A stretch of DNA of 64,000 nt from SIG622 sp045652245 (GCA_045652245.1 JAZRTY010000046.1:1-64000), one strand, 5' to 3'. Positions 32,847-41,686 are shown, numbered from the stretch's first letter. Notes: generated by a model from the sequence alone, not told the origin. Numbers and translations: made by a program.

Positions 32847-33278
32847 TTACTGAATAGCTTCAGCTTCCTCTTCAGAAAGCTCTGCAGAGCCTGTTACATC
32901 AACGTTGTTGGGTGTTGCAACAAATGTCTTTTTGCCAACCTTTTCGATTTTTCCGTCAACTGCGTGAACTACACCGCTTAAGAAGTCAAGAAGTCTTCTT
33001 GCATCTTCGAGTGATGTTGATTCGAGATTGAGAAGTACTGTCTTCTGTGAAAGAAGAAGGTCGCCATACTGCTTTGCTTCGTCAATCTTGAAGCCACTCG
33101 GCTTTACAACCTTCATTTCGATAGCACCGCTGTTGTTGCCAACAGATGTCTGTGCCTCGTCCTCGATGTCGTCGTAACCGTACTGTGTGTTATCAAAGCC
33201 GTCATTCATTTCGTCGTATTCACCAGCCTCGATTACAGGTCCTTTTCCGCTTTTTAATAAATCCTTGAATATTGCCAT
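32847..33278 (-). CDS. sepF: Cell division protein SepF
   Basis: About 143 residues. A short amphipathic N-terminus ('MAIFKDLLKSGK') is followed by an acidic linker and the SepF domain ('QKTVLLNLESTSLEDARRLLDFLSGVVHAVDGKIEKVG'). SepF anchors FtsZ to the membrane and bundles filaments at the septum. ATG 33278 is chosen for its GGAGGG ribosome-binding site. Confidence 0.93.
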   Translation of the reverse strand: MAIFKDLLKSGKGPVIEAGEYDEMNDGFDNTQYGYDDIEDEAQTSVGNNSGAIEMKVVKPSGFKIDEAKQYGDLLLSQKTVLLNLESTSLEDARRLLDFLSGVVHAVDGKIEKVGKKTFVATPNNVDVTGSAELSEEEAEAIQ

Positions 33279-33310
33279 TGTAGTTCCCTCCAATAAAAAT
33301 ATTTTTAAAA

Positions 33311-34048
33311 TTAAATTCTTTCTCCGAAAATTGCTCTACCCGGTCTTACAATTGTTGCTCCGCATTCTATCGCTTCGCAATAATCCTCTGACATTCCCAT
33401 AGATAATTCTCTCATACTAACATTATCTAATTTTTCTTTCAATATGTCAAGTGATAATTCCTTAACTTTTTTGAAATAAATATGTGAATTGTAAACTTTT
33501 TGTGAAGTCGGGCTGTTTTCTTCTATATCTGCTTCCTCTGCAACTACATTTTTGGGTGGAATTACCATAAGTCCCACAATTTTTATTCCCTCGTATTTTG
33601 AAGCTTCTTTTACAAAACCCAAAAGCTCTTCCGGAAGAACTCCGGATTTCGACTGTTCATATCCGATATTTACCTCGCAAAGGATTTCCATTACTTTTCC
33701 GATTGCCAAAGCTCTCTTGCTGATTTCAGCACAAAGCTTCAGATTATCGACAGAATGTATCATTTCCACCTTATCAATAATGTACTTTACCTTGTTACTT
33801 TGCAGCTTTCCTATAAAATGGATTTTAAACCGTTTATCAAGACTGTCATATTTTCCCAGCAACTCCTGCACACGGTTTTCCCCGATAGTATCAATGCCAC
33901 AGTCAAGAAGGAGGTTTATCCTTTCGGGTGCTACCGTTTTTGTTGCAGGTACTATTCTTACAGCCTTGTTGTCTCTGCCGCTTTTTTTTGCATAAAGCTC
34001 TACTTCTTCTTTTATTTTTTTAACATTTTCAATTAAAATATCCTTCAT
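33311..34048 (-). CDS. yggS: YggS-family PLP-homeostasis protein
   Basis: About 245 residues of a single-domain PLP barrel. 'RIVPATKTVAPERI' carries the PLP lysine near residue 36; 'IGENRVQELLGKYD', 'HFIGKLQSNKVKYI' and 'LSMGMSEDYCEAIECGAT' are family hallmarks. It has no known catalysis but buffers pyridoxal phosphate. ATG 34048 has AAAGGAG. It heads the sepF group. Confidence 0.94.
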   Translation of the reverse strand: MKDILIENVKKIKEEVELYAKKSGRDNKAVRIVPATKTVAPERINLLLDCGIDTIGENRVQELLGKYDSLDKRFKIHFIGKLQSNKVKYIIDKVEMIHSVDNLKLCAEISKRALAIGKVMEILCEVNIGYEQSKSGVLPEELLGFVKEASKYEGIKIVGLMVIPPKNVVAEEADIEENSPTSQKVYNSHIYFKKVKELSLDILKEKLDNVSMRELSMGMSEDYCEAIECGATIVRPGRAIFGERI

Positions 34049-34069
34049 TTCTACTCCTTTCACGGTATT

Positions 34070-35377
34070 CTATTGAATATTCATTCCGTCATAAACCTTA
34101 CCGCCTACCACTACAAGGTCATACTCGGATATAGGAGAGTAATATATAGTCTTTTCACTTATAATATCATTTCCGTTATCATCGGTAGTGGTTATGTAGT
34201 CTATACGTTTCTGAAGCGTCGGGTATTTGCTTTTATCCTTCTCTACTATGTAGTAATCATCAACACGATATACTTCATCTATCAGACAAAATTCTACCGT
34301 CATTCCCTTTATTACATAAACGCCCTTTTTGTCGTCAAGGATTCGTACTGCCCTCTCCGGTACCTTGAGTCCTCTATGTTCATTATATACAATTTTCACC
34401 TTTTGTTTTCTTGAAAAGTCGAAGTCGGGGGAAATCTCACCGGAGGAAAATATCAGAAGTGCCTCCTCCTTTTTATCCTCAAGTAATTTTTGCTCAAGCT
34501 TCATAGAAAGTATATTACCGTAATTGTATACAAACTCAATGTCATATGTTTTTCCGACATCAAAATATGCCGACTGACTTCTTGACACGGGACATGCAAT
34601 ATACCACACATAATCGGTCACTATTTTTCCGGCGACATTTTCAGAATAATGCTCGGGCAAGCTTTCACACATTGCTGAAAATTCATCAAGAGAAAGTCCT
34701 TCAATTTTAGAAGCTGAAAAGATATTTTCATATCCGTCTGTATCTGAGTAGTAATAACCGGATTCCGGTGCATAAATCACCTGTGCAGCACCCGAAAAGC
34801 TGCTTTTCAGAGATATTATTTCTCCCTTCAGTGAATTTACCGTTTCCTTAAAGGTCGCCTCGGGATTTGACAACAGCCATCTTTTGTTCATTTCTACAAG
34901 TATTTCGTTTTTGTTGCTTATTGCCGAAGCTATATCATTATCCGAAATATGAACCACAGTACTGCTGAGCATCTCGCCGATTCTCTCATCCATTTTTGTA
35001 ATATCGGTGGATACTATTGATGTATCTATCGTACTTTTTTCAAGCACGCTGATTCTTTCCTCGTAAGCTCTGATTTTGCTTTCAGCTGAATAGTCATTCT
35101 CACGGGAATATACCTTTACTACCTCTTTATCCTTTGATATTCTTGCTCCATCAGGGATTGACGAGAGCATAATTCCACTTTTTGACGAGACAAGAACAGA
35201 CTCATCACGCATTATATATCCATAGGCTTCAATGTTCTCCTGTACTGCCACCTCAAAGGCAGTTTCGGTAACAAGGGAGGAATCCACGAGATTTACCAGC
35301 TGCTTTGATACATAATAAAGCAGAGCAAATCCTAAAATAAATATCCCGATATTTTTCAGTATTCTTTTAGGTCCCAT
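34070..35377 (-). CDS. HlyD-like membrane-anchored protein of the sepF cluster
   Basis: About 435 residues. One N-terminal transmembrane span ('IGIFILGFALLYYVSKQLV') is followed by a biotinyl-lipoyl-like segment ('ENIEAYGYIMRDESVLVSSKSGIMLSSIPDGARI'), a helical hairpin at about residues 95-200, and C-terminal beta regions ending with 'VVVGGKVYDGMNIQ'. This is the layout of HlyD/RND adaptor-type proteins, but it stands alone without an ABC or RND pump. Related proteins are recurrent beside sepF in Clostridia. The start at 35377 follows GGAGGG. It probably acts outside the membrane at division sites (inference). Confidence 0.7.
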   Translation of the reverse strand: MGPKRILKNIGIFILGFALLYYVSKQLVNLVDSSLVTETAFEVAVQENIEAYGYIMRDESVLVSSKSGIMLSSIPDGARISKDKEVVKVYSRENDYSAESKIRAYEERISVLEKSTIDTSIVSTDITKMDERIGEMLSSTVVHISDNDIASAISNKNEILVEMNKRWLLSNPEATFKETVNSLKGEIISLKSSFSGAAQVIYAPESGYYYSDTDGYENIFSASKIEGLSLDEFSAMCESLPEHYSENVAGKIVTDYVWYIACPVSRSQSAYFDVGKTYDIEFVYNYGNILSMKLEQKLLEDKKEEALLIFSSGEISPDFDFSRKQKVKIVYNEHRGLKVPERAVRILDDKKGVYVIKGMTVEFCLIDEVYRVDDYYIVEKDKSKYPTLQKRIDYITTTDDNGNDIISEKTIYYSPISEYDLVVVGGKVYDGMNIQ

Positions 35378-35396
35378 ACTCAATCCCTCCTTGTCT

Positions 35397-36332
35397 TTAT
35401 AAGTTTATTAAAAACTCATCACAAAGCTTTTTTGCTTCTTCAAATATTTCCCCGCCATCTTTACCGTCAAGGTCAAGCCAATGAATTTTCTCATTTCTCC
35501 GAAACCACGTCTGCTGACGTTTGGCATATCTTCTTGACTCGGTTTTAAGCTTTTCTACACATTCCTCAAGTGTAGCTTCCCCGTCAAAATATGGATAAAA
35601 CTCCTTATACCCTATTGCGGCACAAGCCGTCGGGGTACTTCGAAGTCCCATTGAAATAAGCTTTTCTACCTCAGCAAGAAGTCCTGCTTCCAGCATTTTA
35701 TCAACTCTTTTGTTTATTCTTTCATAAAGAGTTTCTCTGTTATTATATCGTAAGCCTATAATGAGACTATCATATTTCGGTTTTTCGGGTCTTGACTGTG
35801 CATTCCACTGTGCAAGAGTTTTTCCTGTCGCTTCGTAAACCTCAAGAGCTCTTATTACACGTTTCGGATTGTGTCTGTCAACGGTATTTTCGCTGTCAAC
35901 ACGACAGAGCTTTTCGTAAAGATAATCGATACCGTATTCTTCAAGTTCTTTATACATTTTCTCACGAAACTCGGGCAGGTTTTCAAACTCTCCGAACTTT
36001 ATTCCCTCAAGAAAGGAATCGACATAAAAACCTGTTCCACCACACAGAATCGGTAGTTTTCCGTCCCTTATGCTTTCTTCCACAGCACTATCGCAAATTG
36101 TACAGTAATCGGATACCGAAAAGCTCTCGTTTATATCAAGTATATCAATCAGCTTATGGGTAATTCCGTCTCTTTCGGCAATATCAGGCTTTGCCGTACC
36201 GATATCCATATGTCGGTACAGCTGCATTGAGTCGGCTGATATTATATCGCCACCGTATTCCTTTGCTACCTTAATGCTTAAAGCAGTTTTCCCCGAAGCT
36301 GTCGGGCCAACTATTGCGATTACTTTTTTCAT
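35397..36332 (-). CDS. miaA: tRNA dimethylallyltransferase
   Basis: 311 residues. P-loop 'GPTASGKT' at residues 9-16, 'DIISADSMQLYRHMDIGTAKP', 'GGTGFYVDS' and the C-terminal 'RQQTWFRRNEKIHWLD' are all MiaA hallmarks. It adds dimethylallyl to A37 of tRNAs reading UNN codons. The downstream neighbour is the HlyD-like gene, 14-20 bp away. Confidence 0.96.
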   Translation of the reverse strand: MKKVIAIVGPTASGKTALSIKVAKEYGGDIISADSMQLYRHMDIGTAKPDIAERDGITHKLIDILDINESFSVSDYCTICDSAVEESIRDGKLPILCGGTGFYVDSFLEGIKFGEFENLPEFREKMYKELEEYGIDYLYEKLCRVDSENTVDRHNPKRVIRALEVYEATGKTLAQWNAQSRPEKPKYDSLIIGLRYNNRETLYERINKRVDKMLEAGLLAEVEKLISMGLRSTPTACAAIGYKEFYPYFDGEATLEECVEKLKTESRRYAKRQQTWFRRNEKIHWLDLDGKDGGEIFEEAKKLCDEFLINL

Positions 36333-36410
36333 ATCTTTGTTTTCTCGTATGCTATTAATTATATTTTTTTAAAATTATTTTCGGAAATAATCACTATGCA
36401 AGTATAAAAA

Positions 36411-37481
36411 TCAGTATGAATAAACCGAAGTTATACCGAGAAATTCCTCAAGACAAAGTCCACTTTCATAAACCTCTGTCGCTTTTTCAACTCCGAGATA
36501 CCTTACATGCCACGGCTCGTACATATATCCCGTAATACTCTCCTTGTCCTTGGGGTATCTTATAATAAAGCCGTATTTATAGCTGTTTTCGGCTATCCAC
36601 GCAGCTTCCGGAGTATCTGCAAAACTGAAATCAATGGAATTTAAGTCAAATGCAAGTCCTGTCTGATGTTCTGAATGTCCCGGTCTTGCAGAATATGTGT
36701 CTGCCGCTTCCTTTCCGTCTCTTGCAACATATCCGTTATAAATTATCTTCTGGTCAATGTAGCTTCTGTAGCCTGACTTTACCCAAAGTGAAATCCCGTC
36801 TTGGGCTGCTGCGTCAAACATAACCTTCAGCTGTTCGGAAGCCTCTGTATCCCACCCGGGAGCATAACTTTGCGGCAAAGGATAGGTCTTATTTGCAATG
36901 AGTATTCCGTCTATGTAGGTACATTCTGCTTCCGGAATAATCTTTACATTGACAGTTGCAAAAATTTCGGCGTTGTCACTTGATGTAACCGTCACAGTAC
37001 AATTTCCTTCAGAAACGCCCTTTATGTTGCCATATCTGTCAACCGTTGCAACAGATGTATCCGAGCTTTTCCATATTTCACCCTTATTGGTCGCATTATA
37101 TGGTGACATTGTAACTATCGGCATGGTCTGATGACCGACCGGCAACGTCACATCATAAATTGTAAGTGTTATTCCGGTAACAGAAATATGTTTGATAACA
37201 GGTTCCTGTGCCGGTTCAGGTTCAGTTTCAGGCTCTGGCTCCGATTCAGGCTCGGTTTCGGCTTCGCTTGCATTTTCAGGCTCTGCTTTTTCCGGGGCTT
37301 CTTCTTGCTCTATTTCAGGGATGTTCTGTATAATTTCAGATGAGACTTGCTCTTGCATACCTTCAAAAACCGTCTCGTTCTCCAAAGCTTCTTCCTTATT
37401 TTCGCTGCAGCTTATTGTAAATACACCCAAAAGCACCGCCATCAGAGCAAACAAAGCTGCAATTAATATTTTTCTGTTCAT
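36411..37481 (-). CDS. Lipoprotein with Ig-like domain and VanY-type carboxypeptidase
   Basis: About 356 residues. A signal peptide ends in the lipobox 'TISC'. An acidic Pro/Glu-rich linker ('EPESEPEPETEPEP') leads to a Big_2 bacterial Ig-like domain ('LPVGHQTMPIVTMSPYNATNKGEIWKSSD...'). The C-terminal M15B peptidase has 'GYRSYIDQKIIYNGY', 'ARPGHSEHQTGLAFDL' and 'EPWHVRYLG', with zinc ligands His, Asp and His. It should trim D-Ala-D-Ala peptides in the cell wall. Vancomycin resistance need not be implied, as no van operon is present. ATG 37481 is preferred over 37487 by spacing to AAGGA. Confidence 0.85.
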   Translation of the reverse strand: MNRKILIAALFALMAVLLGVFTISCSENKEEALENETVFEGMQEQVSSEIIQNIPEIEQEEAPEKAEPENASEAETEPESEPEPETEPEPAQEPVIKHISVTGITLTIYDVTLPVGHQTMPIVTMSPYNATNKGEIWKSSDTSVATVDRYGNIKGVSEGNCTVTVTSSDNAEIFATVNVKIIPEAECTYIDGILIANKTYPLPQSYAPGWDTEASEQLKVMFDAAAQDGISLWVKSGYRSYIDQKIIYNGYVARDGKEAADTYSARPGHSEHQTGLAFDLNSIDFSFADTPEAAWIAENSYKYGFIIRYPKDKESITGYMYEPWHVRYLGVEKATEVYESGLCLEEFLGITSVYSY

Positions 37482-37492
37482 AAGCATATTCC

Positions 37493-38038
37493 TTACTCTG
37501 TTACATAAATTTTAACCGTATCGGTAATTTTTTCTCCCCTGACAGAAGAAATTGTTATATAGTCAAACTCATTCTTTTTAACCTTTATCGCCTTTTTACT
37601 ATATTCCTCGGGAAGAACATCACGCATCTGCGTCGTATCTGCCTTATATTCCGTTATCGTGATTTTTTCCGAATGCTTCGGAATATAAAGATTCAAGTCA
37701 AGTTCTTGTTCCTCTGTACGGATATAATATTCATCCGCCTTTTTGTTGTATTCGATTATATAGCTTTCACTTTCTAAAAACTTTATGTTCGTAAGGTCAG
37801 TGTATGCGTCAAAAAATCCCACAGCAAGAACCAGCAAAAGAATTACGGTTTTTGTAATCCAGCTGTCAACAAACTTTTTAAGAGTAAATGTTTCCAGCTT
37901 GTCGCTTATTTTATCAAGCTTACCCCAAATAGTTTTTGCATAATCTACCTCGTATGCACCTTTTTCAATTTTGTCTCCGCATTCATTACAGAATTTATCG
38001 CCATAATGCAGTGGAGAGTCACACTTTAAACATTTCAT
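37493..38038 (-). CDS. Membrane-anchored zinc-ribbon protein, shorter of a pair
   Basis: About 181 residues. 'CLKCDSPLHYGDKFCNECG' forms an N-terminal double-CxxC zinc ribbon, followed by a cytoplasmic linker, one transmembrane span ('KTVILLLVLAVGFFDAY') and an extracellular domain of about 100 residues with no known motif. ATG 38038 is chosen with GAGG upstream. It is adjacent to another protein of the same layout upstream and ends 12 bp before the VanY-like lipoprotein, so the three may be one unit. Confidence 0.6.
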   Translation of the reverse strand: MKCLKCDSPLHYGDKFCNECGDKIEKGAYEVDYAKTIWGKLDKISDKLETFTLKKFVDSWITKTVILLLVLAVGFFDAYTDLTNIKFLESESYIIEYNKKADEYYIRTEEQELDLNLYIPKHSEKITITEYKADTTQMRDVLPEEYSKKAIKVKKNEFDYITISSVRGEKITDTVKIYVTE

Positions 38039-38053
38039 TTTCAACCTCGCACA

Positions 38054-39004
38054 TCATTCTATAGTTACTATGCCGTTTGGACCGTATTGCATATAAAGAT
38101 CATAGGTATCGCCCTTGATTCTGTCAACAAGTATTTCCTCTGCTATGTACCAACTGTCATCGTTTCTCACAAAAAGCACCCTATATTCTTCCTTTTCGAC
38201 AGGCTCAGGCTGAATAGTACCATCTGATTCCAACCCTTCATACAGGCTTATTGCATAATTACATTCCATAATCTCATAGCCCTGTTCATAAAGAGTCTGT
38301 CCGAAATCCGAACTTACGTTTTCGCCAAACTTATAGCTTCCTTCAACACAGCCTTGTATTTCGCTCACACCCAATGGCTTGTGAGAACTGCCATTATGGT
38401 ACATTCCGAGAGGTATTCTCTCAGTCATAAGTTCGTGAGCTCCCTGATAATTAAAACCGGGTATTGCACGTTCAGCATATATTTCATCAAGCGAAATGTT
38501 ATCCGGACTCAAGGTATACCCATCAAATGCCCACACAGCATGATCTGAATAGTCCATATAGTAGCTCATCATAACAATTGCATGATATTCGCACCATTTC
38601 GCATATTCCTGGGAAACATTCATCTGTGTTGTTTCCTCCACCGGCACTTCAGACTCTGCCGGTAACTCAGATTCCTCCGACATTACAGCTCTTTCAAAGG
38701 GTGGAACAGTAACTTCTTCAATATATGGCGTTGAGGTTACTACAGCAGTTGTTGCCACCACCCCAACAGATACAGTTAAAATAACGCCGTAAAGATGTTC
38801 AAACAAAAAATCCTTGATAAGCGAAAAAAGTCTTTCGGTAACTTCTCCCGTCGCCCTGCCTTTAACTCTTTTTTTCAAAAAATCGACTATAGGTCTGTGA
38901 CGTACTATTATCTTTTTCTTACACTCACTGCAAAAAACTGCACTTTTTTTATTTACTGCACCACACGAAGTACAATATTGTATCTCTTCTTTGACGTTTT
39001 CCAT
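38054..39004 (-). CDS. Membrane-anchored zinc-ribbon protein, longer of a pair
   Basis: 316 residues. An N-terminal zinc ribbon ('CTSCGAVNKKSAVFCSECKKK', four Cys) is followed by one transmembrane span near residue 80 ('VILTVSVGVVATTAVV') and an extracellular region with an acidic Pro/Glu-rich stretch and a folded C-terminal domain ('CVEGSYKFGENVSSDFGQT...'). The function is unknown. The layout resembles the next gene's product, suggesting related roles at the cell envelope. The AATTCA-hairpin repeat lies just upstream of its start. Confidence 0.6.
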   Translation of the reverse strand: MENVKEEIQYCTSCGAVNKKSAVFCSECKKKIIVRHRPIVDFLKKRVKGRATGEVTERLFSLIKDFLFEHLYGVILTVSVGVVATTAVVTSTPYIEEVTVPPFERAVMSEESELPAESEVPVEETTQMNVSQEYAKWCEYHAIVMMSYYMDYSDHAVWAFDGYTLSPDNISLDEIYAERAIPGFNYQGAHELMTERIPLGMYHNGSSHKPLGVSEIQGCVEGSYKFGENVSSDFGQTLYEQGYEIMECNYAISLYEGLESDGTIQPEPVEKEEYRVLFVRNDDSWYIAEEILVDRIKGDTYDLYMQYGPNGIVTIE

Positions 39005-39040
39005 TATGCTTTTATCCTCCCGATAACCTTTTTATATAAT

Positions 39041-39141
39041 GCACCGCAAGGTGCAATTCATAAGTCGCAGGCTCAATTCATGAAAATTTTGATTTTCAAT
39101 TCACGCCGAAGGTAATTCAATGAGTTTGCTTTGCAAACTCA
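39041..39141. repeat. Mosaic of short hairpins joined by AATTCA linkers
   Basis: Five small hairpin-like units, including GCACC-GCAA-GGTGC (39041-39054), GAAAAT-TTTG-ATTTTC (39082-39097) and TGAGTTTGC-TTT-GCAAACTCA (39121-39141), are separated by the hexamer AATTCA at 39055, 39075, 39098 and 39114. The rest of 39005-39310 holds only a terminator. This looks like a non-autonomous interspersed element or an array of stem-loops. It lies between the zinc-ribbon gene and the malic enzyme gene. Confidence 0.65.
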
Positions 39142-39221
39142 TTATACCACAATCCTTTCGTTTTTTCAACCATATATTGCAAAAAGTATCACTTTTATCA
39201 AGCTTACTTCGCCATATAATG

Positions 39222-39252
39222 AGAAAAACGGCTTTTAAAGCCGTTTTTCCTG
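39222..39252 (-). terminator. Terminator of the malic enzyme operon
   Basis: GAAAAACGGCTTT / AAAGCCGTTTTTC, a 13-bp palindromic stem with A/T tails on both sides (39223-39249), about 60 bp past the malic enzyme stop. It could act in both directions. Confidence 0.75.
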
Positions 39253-39310
39253 TTTGTTCTGTTTTTCTTTAGGTTGTATGGTGAGTTCACCTTACCACAG
39301 ACCATTTATG

Positions 39311-40483
39311 TTATATTCTTGCAACGCCTGTTTCTTTTGCAGTCTTGATAACAGCTTCTGCTACAACCTGAGCAACTCTCTTGTCAAGTGCGGGGGCAAT
39401 AATATTTTCTTCTGTTATCTCATCATCAGGAATCAAGGATGCAAGAGCAAATGAAGTTGCAACCTTCATTTCCTCATTGATACAGGTAGCTCTGCAATCA
39501 AGAGCACCACGGAAGATACCCGGGAACGCAAGAACGTTGTTTATCTGGTTCGGGAAGTCGGAACGACCTGTACCTACAACTCTTGCACCTGCTGCTTTTG
39601 CAACATCAGGCATAATTTCGGGAGTCGGGTTTGCCATCGGGAAGAGAATTGCGTCAGATGCCATTGATTTTACCATTTCCTCGTTTACAAGGTTCGGAGC
39701 AGATACACCGATAAATACGTCAGCTCCAACAAGTGCATCAGCAAGTGTACCCTTCTTGTGTTCAAGATTTGTTACCTTTGAAACCTCTTCCTGTGCGCTG
39801 TTATTATTGGGATCACCCTCGCAGATGATACCGAATCTGTCACAGAAAGTAAGATTTTTAACACCCATATTCATAAGATGCTTACCGATTGCAATACCGG
39901 CAGAGCCTGCACCGTTGATAACAACTCTTACTTTTCCGATTTCCTTCTTAACAAGCTTCAGTGCATTGATAAGAGCTGCTGCTACAACGATAGCAGTACC
40001 GTGCTGGTCATCGTGGAAAATCGGAATATCACAGATTTCCTTAAGTCTGCGTTCGATTTCAAAACAACGGGGTGCTGAAATGTCTTCAAGGTTGATGCCA
40101 CCGAAGCTTCCTGAGAGAAGGTAGATTGTACGAACAATCTCGTCAACATCCTTTGACTTTATACAGAGTGGGAAAGCATCAACGTCGGCAAATGCCTTAA
40201 AGAGTGCACACTTTCCTTCCATAACAGGCATACCTGCCTCAGGTCCGATATCCCCAAGACCGAGAATTGCTGTACCGTCAGTTATAACTGCTACAAGGTT
40301 TGAACGGCGTGTAAGCTCGTATGACTTTGAAATATCCTTATTTATTTCAAGACAAGGCTCAGCAACACCGGGAGTGTATGCAAGAGATAAGTCCTCTCTT
40401 GAATTGATGGGGGCACGGGAAATAACTTCGATTTTTCCGTTCCATTCATAATGCTTTTTAAGTGATTCCTGTCTGATATCCAT
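39311..40483 (-). CDS. Malic enzyme (malate dehydrogenase, decarboxylating)
   Basis: 390 residues, the short bacterial form. 'YTPGVAEPCLEI' with the catalytic Tyr, 'VAVITDGTAILGLGDIGPEAGMPVMEGK', 'FHDDQHGTA' metal site and the nucleotide fold 'VINGAGSAGIAIGKHL' are visible. It converts malate to pyruvate, CO2 and NAD(P)H; the cofactor cannot be decided. The partner gene upstream, 3 bp away, is an Ldh-family dehydrogenase that may interconvert malate or lactate with a keto acid. Both are behind a promoter bearing a GntR-like operator. Confidence 0.94.
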   Translation of the reverse strand: MDIRQESLKKHYEWNGKIEVISRAPINSREDLSLAYTPGVAEPCLEINKDISKSYELTRRSNLVAVITDGTAILGLGDIGPEAGMPVMEGKCALFKAFADVDAFPLCIKSKDVDEIVRTIYLLSGSFGGINLEDISAPRCFEIERRLKEICDIPIFHDDQHGTAIVVAAALINALKLVKKEIGKVRVVINGAGSAGIAIGKHLMNMGVKNLTFCDRFGIICEGDPNNNSAQEEVSKVTNLEHKKGTLADALVGADVFIGVSAPNLVNEEMVKSMASDAILFPMANPTPEIMPDVAKAAGARVVGTGRSDFPNQINNVLAFPGIFRGALDCRATCINEEMKVATSFALASLIPDDEITEENIIAPALDKRVAQVVAEAVIKTAKETGVARI

Positions 40484-40486
40484 TTT

Positions 40487-41599
40487 TTAGTCCTCCCATG
40501 GGAATTTATACTGTGTAAGTCCGAGAGCATCACGAACTTCAAGCATTTCCTTCTGTACCGATTCGTTTATCGGCACACCGTCTTTACGTGCAAGGCGTAC
40601 TTCATATTCCTTTTCGCCTGCTGTGTAGATGCGTTCAGCATCCGGAGCCTTTTTAGCAGAACGAACTTCACGAAGAATATCGCCTGCTTTCTTACGGCAT
40701 ACGTCTTCACCGAGGAAGTGGTCAGTATCAATAGCAATAAAGAAATGACCGAGGCAGTAATTAGCCTTATTGCCGTCTTTGTCCTTGCCTGTTAACGCCT
40801 TACCGTAGCTACCGTCCTGAAGAACTGCAGAAAGAAGTTCAACAAACATAGCAAAGCCATAACCCTTATATCCACAACCCTCTTCGCCGGGACCACCAAG
40901 AGTACAAAGGGCTGCTTCACCACGGGCCATAGCCTTCAATGCATCTGCAGAAGTACCCTCATAAGCTTCACCCTCAAGATTTACAAGAGCACCCTTGGGA
41001 GCATCCTTACCGATACGCGCATAATATTCAAGCTTACCGTTCTGATATGTTGAACTTGCAGCGTCAAAGTTGAAGTCAAATGCTTCGTCGGTAGGTACTC
41101 CGAGTGTTAAGGGGTTAGTACCGAACATACCTTCCACACCGAAAGTCGGAGCAACTGTCGGACGTGCGTTTGTACCTGTCATACCGATACAACCTGCCTT
41201 TGCAGCCATAGATGTATAGTAACCTGCAATACCGTAATGGCAGGAGTTACGAACAACTACCATACCCATACCGTATTCCTTAGCCTTCTTTATAGCCATT
41301 TCCATAGCCTTATAGCCGATTACCTGACCCATACCGTGATGTCCGTCGACAACAGCAGTAGTAGGTGTTTCCTTGATTATCTCAAAGTTTGTAACCGGAT
41401 TCTGGATACCGTCTCTGATTCTGTCAAGATATACAGGCTTGAAACGGTTTACACCGTGTGATTCAATACCTCTCTTGTCTGATTCGAGCAGAACGTCTGC
41501 ACAAATCTCTGCGTCCTCTCTCGGAATTCCGTATCCGACAAAAGCATCGATTACGAAATCTGTGATTGTTTTCCAATCCACAATATTTGTCTTTGCCAT
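40487..41599 (-). CDS. Ldh-family (malate/lactate/ureidoglycolate) dehydrogenase
   Basis: 370 residues of the type-2 malate/lactate dehydrogenase fold, unlike the Rossmann enzymes. 'ESDKRGIESHGVNRF' with a conserved His, 'GHHGMGQVIGYKAME', 'VVRNSCHYGIAGYYTSMAA' and 'MTGTNARPTVAPTFGVEGMFGTNP' mark the NAD(P)-binding family. Members oxidise malate, lactate, ureidoglycolate or related 2-hydroxy acids. Placement next to malic enzyme suggests a 2-hydroxy dicarboxylate substrate (inference). It is the first gene of the pair. Confidence 0.88.
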   Translation of the reverse strand: MAKTNIVDWKTITDFVIDAFVGYGIPREDAEICADVLLESDKRGIESHGVNRFKPVYLDRIRDGIQNPVTNFEIIKETPTTAVVDGHHGMGQVIGYKAMEMAIKKAKEYGMGMVVVRNSCHYGIAGYYTSMAAKAGCIGMTGTNARPTVAPTFGVEGMFGTNPLTLGVPTDEAFDFNFDAASSTYQNGKLEYYARIGKDAPKGALVNLEGEAYEGTSADALKAMARGEAALCTLGGPGEEGCGYKGYGFAMFVELLSAVLQDGSYGKALTGKDKDGNKANYCLGHFFIAIDTDHFLGEDVCRKKAGDILREVRSAKKAPDAERIYTAGEKEYEVRLARKDGVPINESVQKEMLEVRDALGLTQYKFPWED

Positions 41600-41641
41600 T
41601 TTATACCTCCATATTTAAAAAATCGTTAAAAAAATACACAA

Positions 41642-41655
41642 ACTTGTATACCAGT
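41642..41655 (-). promoter_or_regulatory. GntR-like operator palindrome at the transcription start
   Basis: ACTTGTATACCAGT is a 14-base imperfect palindrome (12 of 14 positions symmetric) just downstream of the -10. The TGGTATACAAG core resembles sites of GntR/FCD-type repressors. A related half-site, ACTTGTACGA, recurs upstream at about 41714. No regulator gene is adjacent. Confidence 0.5.
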
Positions 41656-41657
41656 AT

Positions 41658-41686
41658 ATTATACACTTAATTGAAAATTTTGTCAA
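41658..41686 (-). promoter_or_regulatory. Perfect-consensus promoter of the Ldh/malic enzyme operon
   Basis: TTGACA (41681-41686), 17 bases, TATAAT (41658-41663) on the minus strand match the consensus throughout. Such a strong promoter with an operator over the start site suggests repression in the absence of the inducer. Confidence 0.85.

Noticed and set aside
36411..37481. Vancomycin resistance determinant
   Set aside because: The VanY-type domain alone is a common cell-wall carboxypeptidase; no vanH, vanA, vanX or VanRS-like genes are nearby.
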